Positions 57,046-64,000 of a DNA stretch of 64,000 bases are shown one piece after another. Source of the DNA: Tissierella simiarum (GTDB lineage Bacteria; Bacillota; Clostridia; Tissierellales; Tissierellaceae). Every line of letters starts with the position of its first letter. The first letter of the stretch is position 1. Where the stretch lies: positions 62,001 to 126,000 of the forward strand of contig NZ_JAHLPM010000003.1 in NCBI RefSeq assembly GCF_018917865.1, read 5' to 3'. The position numbers and the translations under genes were made by a program. The notes beneath the pieces are model-generated. The model saw nothing but the letters and a program-made list of their open reading frames with translations, did no database searches and was not told the DNA's origin.

Positions 57046-60000
57046 ATGATAAAGAAGAAATTTAAAAAAGTTCTAGTTGCCAATAGAGGAGAGATTGCAA
57101 TAAGAATATTTAGAGCTTGTAGTGAACTTGGAATAAGAACTGTGGCTATATATTCTAATGAAGATAAAAATTCTCTTTTTAGAACAAAAGCAGATGAATC
57201 TTATTTAATAGGAAAAAACAAAGGGGCAATAGAGGCTTATTTAAATATTGATGAGATTATTAATATTGCATTGAAAAAAGGAGTAGATGCTATTCATCCT
57301 GGATATGGATTTTTATCGGAAAATCCAGAGTTTGCAAGAAAATGTGAAAAGGTAGGAATCGAATTTATAGGTCCTAATCACAATATAATGAAAAAATTGG
57401 GAGATAAAATACAGTCTAAGCTGGTAGCTAATAGCGTTGGAGTACCAACTATTCCTGGTATAGAAAAAGCTGTGCTTTCTGAGGAAGAAGCTATTGAATA
57501 TGCTGATTATTGTGGATATCCTATTATTTTAAAAGCCGCTGCTGGAGGCGGTGGCAGAGGCATGAGGGTAGTGAAAGAAGAAAAAGATTTAATAAAAGAA
57601 TATCATAGTGCTAAAAATGAAGCAAAAAAAGCTTTTGGTATAGATGATATTTTTATAGAAAAGTATATAGAAAAACCAAAACATATAGAAGTTCAAATTT
57701 TAGGAGATAAGTATGGTAATATTGTTCATTTACATGAAAGAGATTGCTCCATACAAAGAAGACATCAAAAAGTTATTGAATTTACTCCAGCATTTTCCAT
57801 AACAGAAGAGCAAAGACAAAGGATATGTAATGATGCTATTAAAATAACCAAAGCCGTTAATTATACAAATGCAGGAACAGTAGAATTTTTATTAGATGCT
57901 TATGGAAATCATTATTTTATTGAAGTTAATCCTAGAATTCAAGTTGAACATACAGTTACTGAAATGGTTACAGGAATTGATATAGTACAGAGTCAAATTT
58001 TAATAGCAGAAGGATATGCCCTTGATTCTGAAAAGATAGGTATTAAAAATCAAGAAGATGTTAAACCAAGAGGGTATGCTATTCAATGTAGAGTCACTAC
58101 AGAAGATCCTTTAAATAACTTTGCTCCAGATACAGGAATAATAGACATATATAGAACAGGTTCAGGATTTGGAATAAGGCTTGATGGAGGTAATGGATTT
58201 ACAGGTGCAGCTATAAGTCCATATTATGATAGTCTTTTAGTAAAGATAACTTCATGGTCTAGGTCATTTGAAGATGCTTCAAAAAAGGTTATTAGGGCAT
58301 TAAGGGAACTTAAAATAAGGGGAGTAAAAACAAATATACCTTTCTTAATAAATGTATTAAACCATAAAGAATTTCTAGAGGGTAAATGTGATACAGGATT
58401 TATTGTTGAAAATCCAGAATTATTTGATATAACTACAAAAACAGATGTAGAGCTTAGGGTACTAAAGTATATTGGAGAGAAGGTTGTAAATGAAAGTAAA
58501 GGAAATAAACCTGATTTTGATATGCCTTTAATTCCAGAAATATATAGACCTGAAAATCTATATGGTACTAAACAGATATTAGATGAAAAAGGTCCAGAAG
58601 GACTCATACAGTGGATTAAGAATACAGATAAGTTACTACTAACGGATACCACTATGAGAGATGCACATCAATCTTTAATGGCAACTCGAATGAGAAGTGT
58701 GGATATGCTTAGGATAGCAAAGGCAACATCTGTATTAGCAAAAGATTTGTTTTCTTTAGAAATGTGGGGCGGAGCTACTTTCGATGTATCTTATAGATTT
58801 TTAAAAGAATCACCTTGGACTCGATTAGAATTATTGAGAAAAAAGATTCCAAATATATTGTTTCAAATGTTGATTAGAGGTGCCAATGGAGTAGGATATA
58901 AAAATTATCCAGATAATGTTATAAGAGAATTTGTAAGGGAATCAGCCAACAATGGAATAGACATCTTTAGAATATTCGATTCATTAAACTGGCTAAAAGG
59001 AATGGAAGTCGCAATAGACGAGGTTTTAAAAGCTGGTAAAGTTGCAGAAGCTTGCATTTGTTATACTGGTGATATTTTAGATGAAAGAAGAGATAAATAT
59101 ACTTTAGATTATTATGTAAAAACAGCAAAGGAAATTGAGAAAACAGGTGCTCACATACTAGGGATAAAGGATATGTCTTCGTTATTAAAACCACAAGCTG
59201 CATATAAATTAATAAAAGCTTTGAAGGAAGAAGTTGAGATTCCAATACATCTTCACACTCATGATACTAGTGGAAATGGTATAGCAACAATATTAATGGC
59301 AGCTCAAGCTGGTGTAGATATTGTAGATACTGCTTTCAATAGTATGGCTGGATTGACAAGTCAACCTGCATTAAATTCTGTAGTGGCAGCTCTAGAGTAT
59401 ACAGATAGAAATACGGAATTAAATTTAGATGATTTACAAAAAATTTCTGATTATTGGAGTACAATAAGACCAATATATAGTCAATTTGAGTCAGGATTAA
59501 AATCTGGAACTACAGAAATATATAAATACGAAATTCCTGGAGGACAATATTCAAATCTAAAATCACAGATAGAAAGTTTTGGACTTGGTCATAGATTTGA
59601 AGATGTAAAGGAAATGTATAAAACAGTAAATGAAATGCTTGGTGATATAGTGAAGGTTACTCCTTCTTCTAAAGTTGTAGGGGATATGGCTATTTTTATG
59701 GTTCAAAATGATTTAACACCAGAGAATATCTATGATAAGGCTGAAAATATGTCTTTTCCCGATTCAGTAGTATCATATTTTCAAGGTATGATGGGTCAGC
59801 CTATAGGAGGATTTCCTGAAAAACTTCAAAAACTAGTGCTAAAAGGAGAGGAGCCTATAACATGCAGACCAGGAGAACTTCTTGAACCTGAAGATTTTAA
59901 TGAAATAGAAAATATTTTAAAAGAAAATTATAAAATAGAGCCTACCAAAAAAGATATATTGTCCTATGCATTATATCCTAAAGTTTTTGAAGATTATTTG

Positions 60001-60489
60001 AAATACATTGAAGAATATGGAGATTTCAGCAGAATGGGCAGCGATATATTTTTCTATGGATTAAAAGAAGGAGAAACTTGTGAGGTAGAAATTGCTGAAG
60101 GTAAAATTTTAGTTATAAAGTTTCTTGAGATTGGAAGATTAGATGAAGAAGGAAATAGAACTTTATATTTTGAAGTGAATGATAGCAGAAGAGCCATAAA
60201 AGTTCATGATAAAGGAAGTTCTGTATCGAAAGAAGTTTCCTATACTCAAATGGCGGATCCGAAAAACAGCTTAGAAATTGGAGCTAATATACCAGGTACT
60301 GTTACAAAAATTTTAGTAAAACCTGGTGATGCAGTTGAGGAAAAGCAAATAGTTGCTATTATAGAGGCTATGAAAATGGAAACACAGATTATATCATCTT
60401 CTAGTGGAGTTGTTAAATCCATAGCTGTAAAAGAAGGGCAAAATGTAAAAAGTGGTGAACTATTGATTAGAATGAATAAACCTATATAA
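57046..60489 (+). CDS. pyc: pyruvate carboxylase
   Basis: A 1147-aa, single-chain biotin enzyme making oxaloacetate from pyruvate, bicarbonate and ATP. Biotin carboxylase domain (about 1-450): VANRGEIAIRIFRA, AAAGGGGRGM ATP-grasp loop (about 165) and EVNPRIQVEHTVTEM. Carboxyltransferase domain (about 530-800): LTDTTMRDAHQS, then LHTHDTSGNG metal/substrate site. Biotin carrier (about 1075-1147): EAMKMET with the biotinylated Lys near 1108. Length is standard. The ATG at 57046 follows AGGAGGT; the in-frame GTG at 57040 is too close to it. Confidence 0.95.
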   Translation: MIKKKFKKVLVANRGEIAIRIFRACSELGIRTVAIYSNEDKNSLFRTKADESYLIGKNKGAIEAYLNIDEIINIALKKGVDAIHPGYGFLSENPEFARKCEKVGIEFIGPNHNIMKKLGDKIQSKLVANSVGVPTIPGIEKAVLSEEEAIEYADYCGYPIILKAAAGGGGRGMRVVKEEKDLIKEYHSAKNEAKKAFGIDDIFIEKYIEKPKHIEVQILGDKYGNIVHLHERDCSIQRRHQKVIEFTPAFSITEEQRQRICNDAIKITKAVNYTNAGTVEFLLDAYGNHYFIEVNPRIQVEHTVTEMVTGIDIVQSQILIAEGYALDSEKIGIKNQEDVKPRGYAIQCRVTTEDPLNNFAPDTGIIDIYRTGSGFGIRLDGGNGFTGAAISPYYDSLLVKITSWSRSFEDASKKVIRALRELKIRGVKTNIPFLINVLNHKEFLEGKCDTGFIVENPELFDITTKTDVELRVLKYIGEKVVNESKGNKPDFDMPLIPEIYRPENLYGTKQILDEKGPEGLIQWIKNTDKLLLTDTTMRDAHQSLMATRMRSVDMLRIAKATSVLAKDLFSLEMWGGATFDVSYRFLKESPWTRLELLRKKIPNILFQMLIRGANGVGYKNYPDNVIREFVRESANNGIDIFRIFDSLNWLKGMEVAIDEVLKAGKVAEACICYTGDILDERRDKYTLDYYVKTAKEIEKTGAHILGIKDMSSLLKPQAAYKLIKALKEEVEIPIHLHTHDTSGNGIATILMAAQAGVDIVDTAFNSMAGLTSQPALNSVVAALEYTDRNTELNLDDLQKISDYWSTIRPIYSQFESGLKSGTTEIYKYEIPGGQYSNLKSQIESFGLGHRFEDVKEMYKTVNEMLGDIVKVTPSSKVVGDMAIFMVQNDLTPENIYDKAENMSFPDSVVSYFQGMMGQPIGGFPEKLQKLVLKGEEPITCRPGELLEPEDFNEIENILKENYKIEPTKKDILSYALYPKVFEDYLKYIEEYGDFSRMGSDIFFYGLKEGETCEVEIAEGKILVIKFLEIGRLDEEGNRTLYFEVNDSRRAIKVHDKGSSVSKEVSYTQMADPKNSLEIGANIPGTVTKILVKPGDAVEEKQIVAIIEAMKMETQIISSSSGVVKSIAVKEGQNVKSGELLIRMNKPI

Positions 60490-60511
60490 GTTTTATAGAT
60501 ATTTTTATGAG

Positions 60512-60556
60512 ATTAAGAACCTATTAGTAAAAAATACTAATAGGTTCTTAATTTTC
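60512..60556 (+). terminator. terminator after pyc
   Basis: A perfect 18-bp stem (60512-60529 with 60535-60552), a 5-base A loop and Ts. Confidence 0.9.
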
Positions 60557-60655
60557 ATGCTACCTTTATCCTATTGAAATAAGATTCATATTTATGCTAT
60601 AATTAACCAGAAAATAAATAATGAAGTTTAGAGATGACACATTGGGAGGAGTTAT

Positions 60656-61330
60656 ATGACAGAGAGCAAAACTTTGAATCCAGATATTTTTAAGTTGGAT
60701 AATGATGAATCATTAATTCTTTATTCAGATTTTCTTATTAGAGATGTAGCAAATGCTCAGATAGAGGAAGTCATCGAATCTATTAATAATGGAACCTTTA
60801 ACATTGATGATCTTAAAAAGAATAAGAAGAATAAAAAGAAAAGTGGCATAGCAATTATAAAAATAGAAGAGATAGAAGGAATATATACAGATGTAAAACA
60901 TGATGACAAAGTATTACTTGTTTCTAAGTCTTTAGACTCAGATGAGTCGGTTCGTAAAAAGTTGTCTTTTGAAAATTTAGATGAGAAAAATAGCTTTATT
61001 GAAAAAATATATGGTTATATAGAGAAAGATTTTACACATGAAATACATAAAAATACTGTTTTAGGATCTGCGCGAATTCCATTAACACGTTTATTCTATA
61101 CACTTTTATTTGGTGGAGCTTGTTCATGGCTTATATACTATATGAAAACGGCAGAAAGTTATTCTTTTAGAGTACCAATTGTTTTTTATTTTCCACTCTT
61201 AATAATGGAACGTATAGGATATATTCCAATAGCTATTGTAACAGGAGTTATTGCATTATTCTTTGTTGGATGGACTATAAAAAATATGATAGTACCTACA
61301 GAAAAACTAGTAATTGAAAGAAAAAAGTAG
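60656..61330 (+). CDS. hypothetical protein with C-terminal membrane hairpin (224 aa)
   Basis: A 224-aa protein. About 130 charged N-terminal residues include a Lys-rich stretch (LKKNKKNKKKS near 54-64) and a strand-rich part (GIAIIKIEEIEGIYTDVKHD, a possible PH-like barrel). Two or three hydrophobic segments follow (about 150-165, 174-190, 193-209), and the end is basic. No recognised family. It follows GGGAGGAG and looks monocistronic. Confidence 0.6.
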   Translation: MTESKTLNPDIFKLDNDESLILYSDFLIRDVANAQIEEVIESINNGTFNIDDLKKNKKNKKKSGIAIIKIEEIEGIYTDVKHDDKVLLVSKSLDSDESVRKKLSFENLDEKNSFIEKIYGYIEKDFTHEIHKNTVLGSARIPLTRLFYTLLFGGACSWLIYYMKTAESYSFRVPIVFYFPLLIMERIGYIPIAIVTGVIALFFVGWTIKNMIVPTEKLVIERKK

Positions 61331-61378
61331 ATTGTATCTATTAAATAGATGTAATATGTTTTAAAGATAAAGTCTTTA

Positions 61379-61430
61379 AATAAATACACGTCATTATGAT
61401 TATTCATAAAAGACGTGTATTTATTGTTTC
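61379..61430 (+). terminator. terminator after 224-aa protein gene
   Basis: A perfect 14-bp stem (61379-61392 with 61412-61425) and GTTT. Confidence 0.8.
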
Positions 61431-61588
61431 ATGTAACAACAGCTTATTATAAAACTATATAAAAGACTTACTTAATATATTTTTATCTATATAAAACAAT
61501 ACAAAAATTAAATACCTCTCGAAAATGAGAACTTTTTCACATAAATTATGTTACAATAATTTTATTGGCTAAAAGGAGGTAGATTCAT

Positions 61589-61612
61589 ATGCCTAAAAAT
61601 ATAATATTATGA
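61589..61612 (+). CDS. tiny ORF (MPKNIIL) upstream of chemoreceptor
   Basis: Seven codons behind AAAAGGAGGT, an excellent ribosome binding site, 67 bases before the chemoreceptor start. It may be a leader peptide or the decayed start of a gene. The rest of 61431-61678 shows nothing I can support. Confidence 0.35.
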   Translation: MPKNIIL

Positions 61613-61678
61613 CAATGATTGATAAAAAAACAACAATGATATATTGATTATTTAACAAATGAAAGGAAAAGGTAGGAC

Positions 61679-63790
61679 ATGAAATCAATTAAGACAAAAA
61701 TATTAGCAAGTATTTTATCAGTTGTTTTAATGATATTTGTATCAATTATTGGATTTATTTCAATCAATTTTTATAGTATACAAAAAGAAAATTCAAAAGA
61801 CTATGTACGTGCAATAACGGAAAAATATGTAGAAATAGCTCAGGGAGAATTAGTAGACGCTTTAACTGTGGCCACTACAATATCTGAGACATTTGAAGGA
61901 ATGAAACAAATTGGGAATACAGATAGGGCAACAATGAATGAAATTATGAAAAATATTATAGAAAAAGATCCAAATTTAATAGGAGTATGGACAGTATGGG
62001 AACCAAATGCATTGGACGGTAAAGATGGGGAGTATGCAAATACTGAGGCCCATGATAATACAGGACGATTTATACCATATTGGAATCGTGGAAATGGTAT
62101 AGTTGGTCTTCAATCATGTGAAAGTACATATGATAATTTAGATGAGAGTGGATTATGGTATCAAACTTCTAAAAATTCAAAACAACAAGCAGTCTTGGAT
62201 CCAGTTACTTATAATCTTCAAGGACAAAATGTGATGTTAGTTTCAGTTACATCTCCTATTATATATAATAATGAGGTAGTAGGTGTTGTAGGAGTAGATA
62301 TTTCCTTGGATAGACTGCAAGAGGTTATACAGGAAATAACTCTATATGATAGTGGATATGCCTTATTAGTTACTGGCAAAGGATTAATTGTAGGACACAA
62401 AGATAAGGAATTACTTGGACAAAATGAATTTGAAATATTCGATAACGAAGAATTTAAACAAGCTATTTCTAATGGAGAACATGTGACTTTAGAAAGAGAA
62501 CTTTCTAGTAATAGAGGAAAAGAAATTTTAACTTTAGCCCCTGTAAATACTGATGAAACAAGTTCTAAGTGGTCTTTTATATCCGCTATACCAAGAAATG
62601 AAATATATAAAGAGCTAAATCAATCTATAATTGCTGTTAGTATTACAAGCTGTATAGTGATAGTAATACTGATAGTCTTAATATTAATAGTTGCAACATC
62701 CATATCAAAACCAATTGTAAATTTATCTAAGATTATTGAAAAATTATCGAATTATGATCTAACCGTTGATGAAAATAGTGAAGTAATAAAATATCTAAAT
62801 AGAGAAGATGAAATAGGGATTATTGCTAAATCTTTGAAAGTTATGAAGGCAAATTTTGTTGACCTAATTAAAAAAATAGCTGATAATTCACAGCAAGTAG
62901 CATCTTCTTCAGAAGAGTTAACTGCTACTACTCAACAATCTGCTGCAGCCTCTGAAGAAGTAGCAAGAACGATTGATGAAATTGCAAGAGGAGCAAGTGA
63001 TCAAGCAAAAGATACAGAGCAAGGAGCAGTAAATATTGATAACTTAGGTAAGGAAATAGAAAGAAATCAAAGAGATGTAAAAAGCTTAAATAATGCTGCT
63101 AATGAAGTTAACAAACTAAAAGATGAAGGTTTTGAAATTATAAAAGACCTTGTTGAAAAAACTAAGACTACAAATAATTCAGTTGAAGAGATACATGAAA
63201 TTATTACAAACACCAATGAAAGTGCAGAAAAAATAAAAAGTGCTAGTCAAATGATAAAAAATATTGCAGAACAGACAAATTTATTAGCCTTAAATGCAGC
63301 AATAGAAGCTGCTAGAGCAGGAGAAGCAGGTAGAGGGTTTGCAGTTGTAGCAGAAGAAATAAGGAAACTAGCAGAAGAATCTAATGAGTTCACAGAAGAA
63401 ATTACTATGATTATTGGAGATTTAACAAATAAAACAGGATATGCTGTCAGTACCATACAAGAAGTTGAGGAAATAGTAATATCTCAAACCCATAGTGTAG
63501 AAATGACAAATAATAAATTTGAAGGAATATCCTCAGCCATTGAAAAGATGAAGGAAGTAATTGTGTCAATAAATCAATCAGGATTAGAGATGGAAAAGAA
63601 AAAAGAAGAGATAATTGGTGTAATACAAAATTTATCAGCCATATCAGAAGAAAATGCAGCTGGTACAGAAGAAGCCTCTGCATCTGTAGAAGAACAAGCT
63701 GCTTCTATGGAAGAAATCTCAAATGCAAGTGAAGCATTATCAAAACTAGCGGAAGAAATGCAGGAAAGTATTGCACAGTTTAAATATTAA
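61679..63790 (+). CDS. methyl-accepting chemotaxis protein (dCache-type sensor)
   Basis: A 703-aa transmembrane chemoreceptor. First membrane helix about 9-31; extracellular sensor about 32-310 with dCache features ([15 protein letters not shown], then [20 protein letters not shown]); second helix about 315-342; HAMP; and a long cytoplasmic coiled coil with the CheA/CheW tip [20 protein letters not shown] near 532-551. It signals to CheA in response to a small ligand, often an amino acid or carboxylate for dCache. No other che genes are in the window. Confidence 0.92.
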   Translation: MKSIKTKILASILSVVLMIFVSIIGFISINFYSIQKENSKDYVRAITEKYVEIAQGELVDALTVATTISETFEGMKQIGNTDRATMNEIMKNIIEKDPNLIGVWTVWEPNALDGKDGEYANTEAHDNTGRFIPYWNRGNGIVGLQSCESTYDNLDESGLWYQTSKNSKQQAVLDPVTYNLQGQNVMLVSVTSPIIYNNEVVGVVGVDISLDRLQEVIQEITLYDSGYALLVTGKGLIVGHKDKELLGQNEFEIFDNEEFKQAISNGEHVTLERELSSNRGKEILTLAPVNTDETSSKWSFISAIPRNEIYKELNQSIIAVSITSCIVIVILIVLILIVATSISKPIVNLSKIIEKLSNYDLTVDENSEVIKYLNREDEIGIIAKSLKVMKANFVDLIKKIADNSQQVASSSEELTATTQQSAAASEEVARTIDEIARGASDQAKDTEQGAVNIDNLGKEIERNQRDVKSLNNAANEVNKLKDEGFEIIKDLVEKTKTTNNSVEEIHEIITNTNESAEKIKSASQMIKNIAEQTNLLALNAAIEAARAGEAGRGFAVVAEEIRKLAEESNEFTEEITMIIGDLTNKTGYAVSTIQEVEEIVISQTHSVEMTNNKFEGISSAIEKMKEVIVSINQSGLEMEKKKEEIIGVIQNLSAISEENAAGTEEASASVEEQAASMEEISNASEALSKLAEEMQESIAQFKY

Positions 63791-63841
63791 AAAAGTGTAT
63801 AGAAGCCTTTAGATATTTATATTTGGTAATAATTTTAAAAG

Positions 63842-63895
63842 TAGGTGATTTGATAATAACTAACAAAAAATTAGTATTTCAATCACCTATTTTGT
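63842..63895 (+). terminator. terminator after chemoreceptor gene
   Basis: TAGGTGATT (63842-63850) with AATCACCTA (63881-63889), an inner ACTAA/TTAGT helix, then TTTTG. Confidence 0.7.
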
Positions 63896-64000
63896 TTTAA
63901 TTGTAAGAGCTAAAAAAATTATAATAGATTTCTATAAAATCAATAATTTCTATAAAAACCGTATAAAATTAAAATTTACATATTGTTTGCTACGTTACGT

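Overview
The window is AT-rich DNA from a low-GC, Gram-positive, anaerobic spore former of the class Clostridia. The evidence is strong AGGAGG ribosome binding sites, many TTG/GTG starts, hairpin-plus-T-run terminators, a minimal SUF operon (sufCBDSU), two collagen-like proteins of the spore-surface type, and amino-acid fermentation genes. Several products look like those of Tissierellales or Clostridiales, but that is an impression, not a measured result. I see no rRNA or tRNA genes, CRISPR array, prophage or intact insertion sequence. The only mobile trace is a short IS3-type transposase remnant.

Layout. 1-5.9 kb: the end of a purine-type permease, a phosphoribosyltransferase, a nitroreductase, a VOC protein, an FAD/Rieske oxidoreductase and a PgpA-like phosphatase. 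6-10.6 kb: a tyrosine phenol-lyase locus with a DAACS transporter, a TyrR-like sigma-54 activator, a clear -24/-12 promoter, and a nested palindrome that may be both terminator and operator. 10.7-18.2 kb: an iron block with two Fur boxes, a PchR/YbtA-like AraC regulator, a ferric-siderophore ABC importer and two convergent MATE exporters. 18.4-22.7 kb: four acetyltransferase genes and a TetR gene preceded by a perfect operator-like palindrome. 22.9-25.7 kb: murI, uppP, and a two-gene operon behind an excellent promoter with a 25-bp palindrome. 25.8-34 kb: the Fur-box-preceded SUF operon, pepA and a DUF445 protein.

34-39 kb is accessory: an IS3 remnant, a small secreted Cys protein beside a GC-rich hairpin, small membrane proteins, and an operon of an SPFH protein with five zinc ribbons plus two membrane partners. 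39-44 kb holds two collagen-like proteins and a glycosyltransferase that may modify them. 44.5-46.4 kb holds probable alpha-ribazole salvage genes (cblT, cblS) and an acetyltransferase. 46.4-55.4 kb is a stress and drug-response region: a tetracycline ribosomal-protection-type GTPase with a long leader, an ECF-like sigma factor with an unrecognised repeat protein, an ABC-F protein behind a leader peptide and terminator, and a TetR/flavodoxin pair with twin operators in its promoter. 55.5-56.5 kb has several very small ORFs with strong ribosome binding sites. 57-64 kb has pyruvate carboxylase, an unknown membrane protein and a chemoreceptor.

The best candidates for undescribed biology are the sigma factor/repeat protein/52-aa operon, the SPFH-zinc-ribbon operon, the leader-controlled drug-response genes and the overlapping micro-ORFs near 55.8 kb.
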